From: Nonomuraea antri
GTDB lineage: Bacteria; Actinomycetota; Actinomycetes; Streptosporangiales; Streptosporangiaceae
Length of the DNA stretch: 64,000 bases
Direction of reading: 5' to 3'
Assembly (NCBI RefSeq): GCF_013283785.1
Contig: NZ_JABCPZ010000007.1
Location: forward strand, 1 to 64,000
Shown here: positions 16,834-25,751 of the stretch, piece by piece
Numbering within the stretch: position 1 is the stretch's first letter
Layout of the letters: every line of letters begins with the position of its first letter
The notes under the pieces: model-generated
Told to the model about the DNA's origin: nothing
Databases searched by the model: none
Seen by the model: only the letters and a program-made list of their open reading frames with translations
Made by a program: the position numbers and the translations under genes

Positions 16834-17498
16834 CAGTGTTCCTCTTCCGGTGCCGCGGCCAGCACCTTGTTGATCCGGTCCATGTCCCGCTCGGCGGCGA
16901 TGACGTGCAGGATGTCCCCCTCCTGCACGACGGTGTCGTCGGCGATGGTCAGCGCCTCGCCCATGCGGTTGATGAAGGCGACCCGGGTCTTCGCGCGCGA
17001 CTCCAGGTCGACGACGCGGGTGCCGATCCAGGACGGGTGCGCGGCGACCTCGGCCAGCACCACGGTGCCCGTCGGGTCGCGCCAGAGCGGCTCGGCGCCC
17101 TCGGGCAGGATGCGGCGCAGGATCTGGTCGGCCGTCCAGCGCACGGTGGCCACGGTCGGGATGCCCAGCCGCTGGTAGACCTCGGCGCGGCGGGGGTCGT
17201 AGATGCGGGCCACCACGTTGTCGACGCCGAACGTCTCGCGCGCCACCCGGGCGGAGATGATGTTCGAGTTGTCGCCGCTGGAGACCGCCACGTAGGCGGT
17301 GGCGGACTCGATGCCGGCCTCGGTGAGCACGTCGCGGTCGAAACCGACGCCGGTGACCCGGCGGCCGCGGAACCCGGCGCGCAGCCGGCGGAACGCCTGC
17401 GGATCGCGGTCGATGATGGCGACGGAATGGCCGCTGTCTTCGAGGATGTGGGCCAAAGTCGATCCGACCCGGCCACACCCCATGATCACAATATGCAT
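16833..17498 (-). CDS. TrkA family potassium uptake regulator (CeoB-like)
   Basis: The 221-residue protein is a second complete TrkA-N plus TrkA-C protein: MHIVIMGCGRVGSTLAHIL, IIDRDPQAFRRL, AVSSGDNSNIISARVARE and a C-terminal domain ending with VQEGDILHVIAAERDMDRI. It pairs with the downstream TrkA gene. The ATG at 17498 fits the family N-terminus, although GGGGGAGT lies only one base before it; a GTG at 17510 would add four residues. The two TrkA genes differ clearly, so this is an old pair and not a recent duplication. Confidence 0.9.
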   Translation of the reverse strand: MHIVIMGCGRVGSTLAHILEDSGHSVAIIDRDPQAFRRLRAGFRGRRVTGVGFDRDVLTEAGIESATAYVAVSSGDNSNIISARVARETFGVDNVVARIYDPRRAEVYQRLGIPTVATVRWTADQILRRILPEGAEPLWRDPTGTVVLAEVAAHPSWIGTRVVDLESRAKTRVAFINRMGEALTIADDTVVQEGDILHVIAAERDMDRINKVLAAAPEEEH

Positions 17499-17587
17499 AC
17501 TCCCCCGCACTCCGCGGTTCCGGCCGGTTGCTCGACACCAGTATGGCCCGGCGGGGGAGCGCCGGGTTTATCGACTCCAGGTGGGGC

Positions 17588-17593
17588 TAGCAT
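17588..17593 (+). promoter_or_regulatory. Possible -10 element for a leaderless transporter mRNA
   Basis: TAGCAT lies eight bases before the GTG at 17602 and no ribosome site is seen at the usual distance. This fits transcription starting at or next to the start codon. A clear -35 element is not visible. Confidence 0.35.
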
Positions 17594-17601
17594 CTCGTTA
17601 C

Positions 17602-19650
17602 GTGGCGAAGGTAGCGGATCTTGTCAAACGCGTGCTCGTGGGGCGCGCGCTGCGTAGCGGGCAGCTCCACGAGCAACTCCTGCCGAAACGTATCGCCCTG
17701 CCGGTTTTCGCCAGTGACGCCCTTTCCTCCGTGGCGTACGCGCCCCAGGAAATTCTGGTCATTCTGTCGCTGGCCGGTGTCTCCTTCTATTCCTACAGCC
17801 CGTGGATCGCGATCGCCGTCGTCGTCGTGATGCTCACGGTGGTGGCCTCGTACCGGCAGAACGTGCACGCCTACCCCAGCGGCGGCGGCGACTACGAGGT
17901 GGCCAACACGAACCTGGGCAAGAACGCCGGGCTCACCGTGGCCAGCGCGCTCATGGTCGACTACGTGCTGACCGTCGCCGTGTCGGTGGCCAACGGCGTC
18001 GACTACGTGGGCGCCACGATCCCGTTCGTGGCCGAGCACAAGCCCGCCGTCGCCATCGTCATCGTGGTGCTGCTCACCGTGGTGAACCTGCGCGGCATCC
18101 GCGAGTCCGGGGCGGCCTTCGCCGTCCCCACCTACGCCTTCATGATCGCGGTGCTCGGCCTCATCGTGTGGGGCGGGTTCCGGCTGCTGGTGCTCGGCGA
18201 GGAGCTGCGCGCGCCGACGGCCGACTTCACGATCAAGGCGGAGCAGACCAACCTGACCGCCTTCGCCGCGGCGTTCCTGATCCTGCGCGCCTTCTCCTCC
18301 GGCTGCGCCGCGCTGACCGGTGTCGAGGCCATCTCGAACGGCGTGCCCGCCTTCCGCAAGCCCAAGAGCAAGAACGCCGCCACCACGCTGCTGATGATGG
18401 GCCTGGTCGCCATCACCATGTTCGGCGGCATCATCGCGCTCGGCCTGGCCTCGGGCGTCAAGGTGGACGAGCCGTCGGTGGCCCCGCACAACCTCATCAA
18501 GCCCGACGGCAACCCGGTCGGCGAGGGCTACCACCAGCAGCCGATCATCTCCCAGGTGGCCGACGCGGTCTTCGGCAGCGGGTCGCTGCCGTTCGTGGTG
18601 ATCTCCGCGGTGACCGCGCTCATCCTGTTCCTGGCCGCCAACACCGCCTTCAACGGCTTCCCCGTGCTCGGCTCGATCCTGGCCCAGGACCGCTACCTGC
18701 CGCGCCAGCTGCACACCCGCGGCGACCGGCTGGCCTTCTCCAACGGCATCGTCATCCTGGCGCTCGGCGCCTGCCTGCTGCTGTGGGGGTTCCAGGCGGA
18801 CGTCAGCCGGCTGCTGAACCTCTACATCGTCGGCGTGTTCGTGTCGTTCACGCTCAGCCAGATCGGCATGGTCATCCACTGGACCCGCCACCTGAAGACC
18901 GAGACCAGCCCCAAGATCCGGCACCAGATGCAGCGCTCCCGGGTGATCAACTTCTTCGGCGGCATCATGACGGGCCTGGTGCTGATCGTCGTGCTGCTGA
19001 CGAAGTTCCTGGTCGGCGCGTGGATCGTGGTCATCGCGATGCCGCTGCTGTTCCTGATGATGAAGGGCATCCGCCGCCACTACGACAACGTGGCCGCCGA
19101 GCTGGAGATCAGCGACGACGAGGAGCCGCCCACGCTGCCCGCACGCAACCACGCCATCGTGCTCGTCTCCAAGATCCACAAGCCGACGCTGCGCGCCCTG
19201 GCCTACGCCCGCGCCACCCGGCCGTCCACGCTGGAGGCCATCACGGTGGGCGTCGAGGGCGAAGACGCGCGCCGGCTGCAGGAGGAGTGGGAGCGGCGCG
19301 GCATCCCGGTGCCGCTCAAGATGCTCGACTCGCCGTACCGGGAGATCACCCAGCCGATCCTCGACTACGTCAAGACGCTGCGCCGGCGCTCCCCGCGCGA
19401 CGTGGTGACCGTGTTCATCCCCGAATACGTGGTCGGCCACTGGTGGGAGCACCTGCTGCACAACCAGAGCGCGCTGCGGCTGAAGGCGCGGCTGCTGTTC
19501 AAGCCGGGCGTGATGGTGACGAGCGTGCCGTGGCAGCTGCACTCCTCCGACCGGCTCAAGGGCCGTCCCGAGCCGTTCGCGCCGGGCGCGGTGCGCCGGC
19601 CCTGGCACCAGACGGTCAAGGACGAGGGAGGCCAGGCCGGGACCCGCTGA
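17602..19650 (+). CDS. KimA-like APC-family potassium transporter
   Basis: The 682-residue protein has about twelve membrane segments of the APC superfamily (LPVFASDALSSVAYAPQEIL near the start, YPSGGGDYEVANTNLG, VNLRGIRESG, FNGFPVLGSILAQDRYLPRQ) and a cytoplasmic C-terminal domain of about 170 residues starting with HAIVLVSKIHKPTLRAL. This matches KimA (YdaO), a high-affinity proton-coupled potassium importer of Bacillus. The divergent TrkA pair supports a potassium role. The GTG at 17602 is chosen from the conserved N-terminus; it may be leaderless. An in-frame GTG at 17581 is less likely. Confidence 0.82.
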   Translation: MAKVADLVKRVLVGRALRSGQLHEQLLPKRIALPVFASDALSSVAYAPQEILVILSLAGVSFYSYSPWIAIAVVVVMLTVVASYRQNVHAYPSGGGDYEVANTNLGKNAGLTVASALMVDYVLTVAVSVANGVDYVGATIPFVAEHKPAVAIVIVVLLTVVNLRGIRESGAAFAVPTYAFMIAVLGLIVWGGFRLLVLGEELRAPTADFTIKAEQTNLTAFAAAFLILRAFSSGCAALTGVEAISNGVPAFRKPKSKNAATTLLMMGLVAITMFGGIIALGLASGVKVDEPSVAPHNLIKPDGNPVGEGYHQQPIISQVADAVFGSGSLPFVVISAVTALILFLAANTAFNGFPVLGSILAQDRYLPRQLHTRGDRLAFSNGIVILALGACLLLWGFQADVSRLLNLYIVGVFVSFTLSQIGMVIHWTRHLKTETSPKIRHQMQRSRVINFFGGIMTGLVLIVVLLTKFLVGAWIVVIAMPLLFLMMKGIRRHYDNVAAELEISDDEEPPTLPARNHAIVLVSKIHKPTLRALAYARATRPSTLEAITVGVEGEDARRLQEEWERRGIPVPLKMLDSPYREITQPILDYVKTLRRRSPRDVVTVFIPEYVVGHWWEHLLHNQSALRLKARLLFKPGVMVTSVPWQLHSSDRLKGRPEPFAPGAVRRPWHQTVKDEGGQAGTR

Positions 19651-19664
19651 TCAGTGCCCGCTGA

Positions 19665-21302
19665 TCAGAGCACGCTGATCAGCTCGCGGAGCCTGGCGGT
19701 GTCGGCGGGCGTCCAGCCGGGCGGGGCGGCGACGGCGGCCCAGCCGTCGACGATGTTGGCGCCGTAGCGGTGCCCGTGCCCGGGCGGCACGGACCGCGCG
19801 GTCTCCATGTCCACCAGCACCTGCCAGAACGTCACCACCGGGAACCAGTTCATCCGCGGGTTCAGCCCCGGCGCCCGCCGGCCGGTCAGCCACGCCGGCC
19901 GCTCCCACAGCAGCTTGGGCGACCACCAGACCACCGGGTCGGAGACGTTCTGCAGGTAGACCACCCGCGGATGCCGCCAAGGGCCGGGCGGTTCGCCCAG
20001 GTCGCGCGGGGTCTGGGCGAACCTGGCCGAGGTGCCGGCGCGGGAGACCGGCCGCCAGATCGGACTGCCGGGGCGGCGGCCGGTGGTCAGCTCGTACCAG
20101 ATGTGGTTGGCGTTGGGCGGGCCCACGAACAGCGCGCCGTCGGTGCGGCCGATCAGGTCGTCCAGGTCGCGGAAGGCCTCCTCCAGCGCGAACGAGCCCA
20201 GGCTCTCGCCCGACAGCAGCAGCTTGGGCCGGGTGTGCGCGGGCAGCGCCGCCCAGCGCGCGCGTACCGCGCTGACCAGCGCCCGGCCCGTCTGGGCCGC
20301 CCGCTCCTTGTCGACCAGGAACGACACCCAGCTCGGCAGGTAGGAGTACTGCAGCGCGACCATCGCCGAGTGCCCGTTGTACATGAACTCCAGCGAGTCG
20401 GCGATGTTCTCGTCGACCCAGCCGGTGCCGGTGGTGCCGAGCACCGCCAGCACCGGACGGCCGAACGCGCCGGTGCGCTCCAGCTCGCGCACGGCCAGCG
20501 CGGCCCGCTCACTTACCGAGCCGGTGGAGTCGAGGCCGACGTAGACCCGGATCGGCTCGGCGGCCGGCTGCCCGGAGAACGACTCCAGCTGGTCGGGGGT
20601 GGCGGCGGTGCCGGTGAAGCGGCGGCCCTCCCGGCCCAGCGACTCCCAGCGCACCAGCGAGCCCGGCCCGCCGGAGAGCTTGGCCGAGGTGGGCGGGCTG
20701 ACGCCCGGATGCGTGCCGCTGTTGGCGACCGAGGAGACGTCGCTCATCCTGGCCACGAACGCGGAGAACAGCACGTCATTGGCGAAGACCGCCACCAGGA
20801 ACGCGATGATCAGCACCCCGGCCACGTGACCGGCCCACGGCGGCACGAACCGGTCCAGCCAGTCGATCAGCGTGCGCCCGCCCAGCCGGATCAGCCTGGC
20901 GACGAGAAGACACGGCAGGAACAACGAGACCGCGATGGCCAGGATCACCGGCGCGAACCAGGTGATCGCGGTGTCCATCCCCATGAGCGCGCGCAGGTCA
21001 CGCTGCCAGCCGAAGCTGTAGCCGAACGTCACCGTGGTCAGCAGCACGCAGGCGCCGATCATCACCCGCCAGGCGATCACCCGCCCGCGCTCCGGCAGCC
21101 GGTACGGGACGACCGCCCGGCCGATCGCGCCGATCGACGCGCCGACCGCGTACCCCATGATGCCGGTGATCGCGCCCATCACGCCCTGGAACAGCCAGGT
21201 GCGCGGCAGCAGCGACGGCGTCAGCGACGCGCACGCGAACAGCGTGGCCAGCAGCGTGCCCCCGAAGCCGAGCCGCCGCCGCACCACGCGCGCCCTGTCC
21301 AT
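19665..21302 (-). CDS. Integral-membrane alpha/beta-hydrolase (Abhydrolase_9 type)
   Basis: The 545-residue protein has four or five N-terminal membrane segments (to about residue 180) and a C-terminal alpha/beta-hydrolase domain with the nucleophile elbow GESLG in LLLSGESLGSFALEEAF. This is the layout of the actinobacterial PF15420/PF10081 family. Conserved features include VLGTTGTGWVDENIADSLEF and YLQNVSDPVVWWSP. Substrate is unknown; lipids or cell-envelope esters are plausible. The ATG at 21302 has AGGTGATT just upstream; GTG at 21308 overlaps that site and is less likely. It is divergent from the RNA methyltransferase. Confidence 0.85.
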   Translation of the reverse strand: MDRARVVRRRLGFGGTLLATLFACASLTPSLLPRTWLFQGVMGAITGIMGYAVGASIGAIGRAVVPYRLPERGRVIAWRVMIGACVLLTTVTFGYSFGWQRDLRALMGMDTAITWFAPVILAIAVSLFLPCLLVARLIRLGGRTLIDWLDRFVPPWAGHVAGVLIIAFLVAVFANDVLFSAFVARMSDVSSVANSGTHPGVSPPTSAKLSGGPGSLVRWESLGREGRRFTGTAATPDQLESFSGQPAAEPIRVYVGLDSTGSVSERAALAVRELERTGAFGRPVLAVLGTTGTGWVDENIADSLEFMYNGHSAMVALQYSYLPSWVSFLVDKERAAQTGRALVSAVRARWAALPAHTRPKLLLSGESLGSFALEEAFRDLDDLIGRTDGALFVGPPNANHIWYELTTGRRPGSPIWRPVSRAGTSARFAQTPRDLGEPPGPWRHPRVVYLQNVSDPVVWWSPKLLWERPAWLTGRRAPGLNPRMNWFPVVTFWQVLVDMETARSVPPGHGHRYGANIVDGWAAVAAPPGWTPADTARLRELISVL

Positions 21303-21367
21303 AATCACCTAGAATAATGGATCAAGTACGGAAAGTAGTCATCCAGGTCAGGGCATAAGGTGTCTCT

Positions 21368-22618
21368 GTGGAACAGGCATCTCTCGAGCTGACAGTTGGT
21401 CCGGTCGCGCACGGCGGCTGGTGCGTGGCGCGCCACGAAGGACGCGTGGTGTTCGTCAGGCACGCGCTGCCGGGGGAGCGGGTGATCGCCCGGGTCACCG
21501 AGGAGACCAGCCGCTTCCTCAGAGCCGACGCGGTGGAGATCATCGAACCCTCCGCCGACCGCGTCGTCCCGCCGTGCCAGTACGCGGGCCCAGGCCGCTG
21601 CGGCGGCTGCGACTGGCAGCACGCCACGCTGGAGGCCCAGCGCGGGCTCAAGGCCGCCGTGGTCGCCGAGCAACTGCACCGGCTGGCCGGGCTGGAGCGC
21701 GAGGTCGTGGTGGAGGAGGTGCCCGGCGCGAAGGACGGGCTCGGCTGGCGCACCCGGGTGCAGTTCGCCGCGCGCCCCGACGGGCAGCTCGGCTTCCGCA
21801 GGCACCGCTCGCACGACATCGAGGTCGTCGACGCCTGCCTGATCGCCCACCCCGAGGTGGAGGCCGTCGGCGCCGAGGCCTACGACTGGCCGGGCGCGGC
21901 GGGCGTCGAGGTGATCGCCGCCTCCGGCGGTGAGCGGGCCGTCGTCGTCTCGCCCAAGCCGCGCCGCTCGGTCACCGTCCCCGAACTGGACGCCCCCGCC
22001 TCCATCCTGCTCAACCAGGGCAAGGGCCGCACCGTCCCGCGCCGCGGCTCGGGCGTCCTGCACGAGCAGGTGGGCGAGCGCGACTTCCGGGTGGCCGGCA
22101 GCGGCTTCTGGCAGGTCCACCCGGGCGCCGCCGAGACCCTGCTCGACGCCGTGCTGTCCTACGCCGCGCCCGAGCCGGGGGAGTGGGCGCTCGACCTGTA
22201 CTGCGGCGTCGGGCTGTTCGCCGCCGGGCTGGCCGAGGGCGTGGGCCCCGACGGCGCCGTGTTCGGCCTGGAGTCCGAGGCCGCCGCCGTCCGCGACGCC
22301 CGCGCCAACCTCCGCGACCTGCCGCAGGCGCGGGTGGAGCGGGGGCGAGTGGAGGAGGCCCTCGACCGGTTCCAGATCGAACGCGCCGACCTGGTCGTGG
22401 TCGACCCGCCCCGGTCCGGGCTCGGCCGCGAGGTGGTCGAGCGGATCGCCGGGCTGGAGGCGTCGCGGATCGTGTACGTGTCGTGCGACCCGGCCACGCT
22501 GGCGCGGGACCTGGCGTGGTTCGCCGAACGCGGCTACCCGCTGACGGACCTGCGGGCCTTCGACGCCTTCCCCATGACTCACCATGTGGAGTGCGTGGCA
22601 CTGCTGGTCAGGGAGTAG
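21368..22618 (+). CDS. TrmA/RumA-family RNA (uracil-5-)-methyltransferase
   Basis: The 416-residue protein has an N-terminal TRAM-like domain (to about 60), a four-cysteine region typical of iron-sulfur RumA proteins (PPCQYAGPGRCGGCDWQHA near 68-86) and a C-terminal SAM-binding domain: ALDLYCGVGLFAAGLA, VVDPPRSGLGREVV and the catalytic cysteine in YVSCDPATLARDL. It should methylate uridine in rRNA or tRNA. The cluster spacing supports a 4Fe-4S centre. The GTG at 21368 has AAGGTG upstream. A strong terminator follows. Confidence 0.9.
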   Translation: MEQASLELTVGPVAHGGWCVARHEGRVVFVRHALPGERVIARVTEETSRFLRADAVEIIEPSADRVVPPCQYAGPGRCGGCDWQHATLEAQRGLKAAVVAEQLHRLAGLEREVVVEEVPGAKDGLGWRTRVQFAARPDGQLGFRRHRSHDIEVVDACLIAHPEVEAVGAEAYDWPGAAGVEVIAASGGERAVVVSPKPRRSVTVPELDAPASILLNQGKGRTVPRRGSGVLHEQVGERDFRVAGSGFWQVHPGAAETLLDAVLSYAAPEPGEWALDLYCGVGLFAAGLAEGVGPDGAVFGLESEAAAVRDARANLRDLPQARVERGRVEEALDRFQIERADLVVVDPPRSGLGREVVERIAGLEASRIVYVSCDPATLARDLAWFAERGYPLTDLRAFDAFPMTHHVECVALLVRE

Positions 22619-22655
22619 CACCGGCGGCGCGGCAGGCCGTGTATCGGGACGTTCG

Positions 22656-22689
22656 AAGGGCCGCTCTCCCCTGGGGGAGAGCGGCCCTT
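22656..22689 (+). terminator. Perfect 16-bp intrinsic terminator hairpin
   Basis: AAGGGCCGCTCTCCCC at 22656-22671 and its exact complement at 22674-22689 form a 16-bp stem with a two-base nominal loop, followed by TTC. It lies 38 bases after the methyltransferase stop and could also stop transcription coming from the opposite strand. Confidence 0.9.
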
Positions 22690-22861
22690 TCACGTGTGCG
22701 TACCGGTGTGCAGGTCGCCTCTCGGCGAAAGGCTCAACGCGGCTCCAGCCGAACGGTAGTCCGCGAAGGCGGTAGGTGAGGCCCGGGGACACTGGACACA
22801 CCGGTTACGAGATAGGTAACGGCCCCCACTCGCGATCCATTCCCGGCCCGGCGGCGGCTCG

Positions 22862-23461
22862 TCAGAGCCAGCCCATGCGCTGGGCCGTCCGGATGGCCTC
22901 CAGCCGGTTCTGGGCGTTGAGCTTGGTCATGGCGCTGGACAGGTAGTTGCGTACCGTGCCCTCCGTCAGGTGCAGCTCGGCGGCGATCCGCGAGATGGCG
23001 GCCCCGTCTCCGGCCAGCCGCAGCGCGTCGCGCTCGCGTTCGGTCAGCGGGCTGTCGCCGGCCGCCATGGCCGCCGCGGCCAGTTCGGCGTCCAGGTAGC
23101 GGCCGCCGGCGCGCACCTTGCGTATCGCCATGGCCAGCTCTTCCGCCGAGGCGTCCTTGCCGAGGAAGCCGCTCACCCCGGCCGCCATGGCGCGGCGCAG
23201 GTAGCCGGGCCGGCCGAGGCTGGTCAGGATGACGATCTTGCACTGCGAGCTGATCTGCTCGGCCGCGCTCAGGCCGTCCATGCCGGGCATCTCGATGTCC
23301 AGGACGGCCACGTCCGGACGATGCTCGGCCACCGCCGCCACCACCTCGTCGCCCCGGCCCACCTGGGCCACGACCTCGATGCCGTCCTCCAGGTCGAGCA
23401 GGGCCGCGATGGCGCCGCGGATCAGGTGTTCGTCGTCGGCCAGCAGCACGCGCGTGTTCAT
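22862..23461 (-). CDS. NarL/LuxR-family response regulator (DesR-like)
   Basis: The 199-residue protein has a receiver domain with phospho-acceptor Asp55 in VAVLDIEMPG and the conserved Lys in GFLGKDASAEEL, and a LuxR-type HTH (PLTERERDALRLAGDGAA, TVRNYLSSAMTKLNAQNRLEA). It follows two sensor kinase genes with ATGA overlaps, so all three are co-translated. DesKR-type systems in actinobacteria often answer membrane or cell-wall stress. The usual ABC transporter target is not next to it. About 160 non-coding bases separate its stop from the terminator at 22656. Confidence 0.93.
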   Translation of the reverse strand: MNTRVLLADDEHLIRGAIAALLDLEDGIEVVAQVGRGDEVVAAVAEHRPDVAVLDIEMPGMDGLSAAEQISSQCKIVILTSLGRPGYLRRAMAAGVSGFLGKDASAEELAMAIRKVRAGGRYLDAELAAAAMAAGDSPLTERERDALRLAGDGAAISRIAAELHLTEGTVRNYLSSAMTKLNAQNRLEAIRTAQRMGWL

Positions 23462-24591
23462 GCCGGCACCGCCGCCCTGAGCAGGTACGAGCCGCCAGGC
23501 GCCGGCGCGGCCTCCAGGGTGCCGCCCGCCGCGTTCAGCCGCTGGGCCAGGCCCGCCAGGCCGATCGGCGCGTGCTCACCCACCGGTCCCGTCACGCCGT
23601 CGTTCGACATCTCCAGCACCCCATCCTCGATCGTGATCGTGCAACGTTCCGCCTTGCTGTGTTTGAGCACGTTCGTCGCGCCCTCCCGGACCACCGTGGC
23701 CAGCAGCGTGCGCGCCTCCGGCGTCAGGTCGGCGGTGGCGGCCCGTACCGTACAGCGTACGTCGGCTGCCTCCAGCACCGCGCGCACGCTCGACAGCACC
23801 TCGTCCAGGTCCAGCGCCCGATAGTTCTGCACGGTCGTGCGCACCTCGCGCAGCGACTGCCTGGCCAGCTCGCGCACCTCGAACATCTCCTGGGCGGCGG
23901 TGCCCGGATCGGCCGCCAGCACGCGGGAGGCGCCGAGCGCGCGGGCCGAGATGTCGGACAGGCTCTGCCCGAGCAGCGCGTTCAGGTCGCGGGCGAAACG
24001 CAGCCGCTCCTCCGACACCGCCAGCCTGGCCTTGGCCTCCTGCCCCTCGTGGGCCTCCTTGGCCACCCGCCACAGCGACATGTTCGCCGGCAGGGCCGCC
24101 GCGCAGAGCGCGGTCAGCACGGTCTGCGTCAGGAGCACCGCCGGCTGGAACTCGTCCGCCAGCGTCACGTAGAGGTTGGTCGCCGCGACCGACGCCGCGG
24201 ACGCCAGCACGATGGTCCGCCTGCGGACGAACGGCGCGAGCGTCCCCAGCCACGTCGGAATGACCCACACCAGCGGGAAGATCGACAGCAGCAGGACGAT
24301 CACGCCGGTGGTGGCCAGGATCCTGGCGGGCCGGGGCCCGCCGCCGACGGCGATCCTGATCACCCGGAACGACAGGGTGATGTGCACCGCCAGCAGCACC
24401 GCGGCGACCGCGAGCAGCGGCGGCCACATGCCCTTCTGCCAGCGGATGTACAGGTCCACGAAGCCCATGAGCGACAGCAGGATGGTGATGTCGCTGGAGT
24501 ACAGGACCATCCACCGGACCTTGTCCAGCTTGGACGCGTGCCGCACCCGCGAGTAGGACTCACGCAGGCGGGCGAGGACGTCGAGGTTCAT
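23458..24591 (-). CDS. DesK-like sensor kinase lacking the phospho-acceptor histidine
   Basis: The 377-residue protein has about five membrane segments (residues 28-165) followed by a HisKA_3 region and an ATPase domain. Where the sister kinase has RFARDLHDLLGHSLS, this one reads RFARDLNALLGQSLS. Asn204 (codon AAC, 23982-23980) replaces the phospho-acceptor histidine and Gln209 replaces the second histidine. The ATP-binding N-box (VVREGATNVLKHSKAE) and the C-terminal G-rich region remain. It probably cannot phosphorylate itself and may act as a pseudokinase that pairs with or inhibits the sister kinase. Both ends overlap neighbours as ATGA, so production ratios are likely fixed. Confidence 0.9.
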   Translation of the reverse strand: MNLDVLARLRESYSRVRHASKLDKVRWMVLYSSDITILLSLMGFVDLYIRWQKGMWPPLLAVAAVLLAVHITLSFRVIRIAVGGGPRPARILATTGVIVLLLSIFPLVWVIPTWLGTLAPFVRRRTIVLASAASVAATNLYVTLADEFQPAVLLTQTVLTALCAAALPANMSLWRVAKEAHEGQEAKARLAVSEERLRFARDLNALLGQSLSDISARALGASRVLAADPGTAAQEMFEVRELARQSLREVRTTVQNYRALDLDEVLSSVRAVLEAADVRCTVRAATADLTPEARTLLATVVREGATNVLKHSKAERCTITIEDGVLEMSNDGVTGPVGEHAPIGLAGLAQRLNAAGGTLEAAPAPGGSYLLRAAVPA

Positions 24592-25709
24592 GCCGGGACC
24601 GCCGCCCGCAGCAGGAACTCGCCGCCGGGAGCGGGCTCGGCGGTGAAGGACCCGCCTGCCGTGGCCATGCGCTCGGACAGCCCGCGCAGCCCGCTGCCCG
24701 ACCCCGACACCTGCCCGTGCACGCCGTCGTTGCGGATCTCCAGCACCCCCTGCTCGATGGTGATCACGCATCGGGTGGCCGTGCTGTGCTTGATGATGTT
24801 GGTGACGCCCTCGCGGACGGCCCAGGCCAGCAGCGTGCGCGCGGCCGGCGACAGGTCGTCGGCGCGGACGTCGATCACGCACCGCGTCCCCGCGGCCGAC
24901 AGCGCGTCGCGCACCCGGGTCAGCTCGGCGTCGAGGTCGAGCGCCTGGTAGCCGTGCACGGCCACCTGCACCTCGGCCAGCGCCTCCCCGGCCAGGCGAT
25001 GCACCTCGGTCATCTCGGCGGCGGCGCGGCCGGCGTCCTTGGTCGACAGCTTCGCGGCCAGCTCGCTCTTCAGCGTGATGACCGACAGGCTGTGGCCGAG
25101 CAGGTCGTGCAGGTCGCGGGCGAAACGCAGCCGCTCCTCCGAGACCGCCAGGCTGGCCTTGGCCTGCTGGCTGTCGTGGGCGTCCCTGATCGTCCACCAC
25201 AGCCAGCGCCACATCAACAGCGCGAGCGTGAACAGCACGGCGCTGGCCGCCTGGGAGACCGCGATGCCCGCCCAGGGACGCCCGGTGACCACGGAGGTGT
25301 ATCCACTGATCACGGCGGTCAGCGCGGCCCCGAGGAGCACGAGCGCACGCGGGGGCAGGAAGAGCGCGGTCAGGGCGAACCAGAACGCCCACACCTCGGC
25401 CCACGTGGCGATGTCCTCGAAGGCGCCCGGAGGCAGCAGCGCCACCGACGCCGCCACGAACGCGCCGGCGATCCACAGCTTGGCCGGGGGCGAACGGCGT
25501 GCGTCGTAGCCGTCCCTGAGGATGAACGGGAAGAGCCCGTAGAAGCCCAGCAGGCAGGCGACCATGGCCGCCCCGTGGAGGATCGTGATGTGCCCCAGCG
25601 CGGCGAGCGTGCCGACGATCGCCAGGTGCAGCAGGGCCATGAGGACGGCCATGGCATCCATCCAGTACAGCAGCATCTTTCTGGCTGACGTAGGACGGCT
25701 CGCCACCAC
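24588..25709 (-). CDS. DesK-like sensor histidine kinase
   Basis: The 373-residue protein has about five membrane segments (residues 12-170), a canonical HisKA_3 site RFARDLHDLLGHSLS with phospho-acceptor His201, and an ATPase domain with AVREGVTNIIKHSTAT and SGLRGLSERMATAGG. It is the active kinase of the three-gene operon and should phosphorylate Asp55 of the regulator. Two adjacent GTG codons (25709, 25706) follow a GGGGGAGGGG ribosome site; either may start the protein. Its C-terminal half is clearly similar to the degenerate kinase downstream, so the pair arose by duplication. Confidence 0.93.
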   Translation of the reverse strand: MVASRPTSARKMLLYWMDAMAVLMALLHLAIVGTLAALGHITILHGAAMVACLLGFYGLFPFILRDGYDARRSPPAKLWIAGAFVAASVALLPPGAFEDIATWAEVWAFWFALTALFLPPRALVLLGAALTAVISGYTSVVTGRPWAGIAVSQAASAVLFTLALLMWRWLWWTIRDAHDSQQAKASLAVSEERLRFARDLHDLLGHSLSVITLKSELAAKLSTKDAGRAAAEMTEVHRLAGEALAEVQVAVHGYQALDLDAELTRVRDALSAAGTRCVIDVRADDLSPAARTLLAWAVREGVTNIIKHSTATRCVITIEQGVLEIRNDGVHGQVSGSGSGLRGLSERMATAGGSFTAEPAPGGEFLLRAAVPA

Positions 25710-25751
25710 GCCCCTCCCCCCGCTGACCGCAATGTCGTCAAAATCCTATAT

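Noticed and set aside
16174-17498. Two trkA genes as one frameshifted gene
   Set aside because: Each encodes a full NAD-binding plus C-terminal domain with its own start, and such pairs are normal in actinobacteria.
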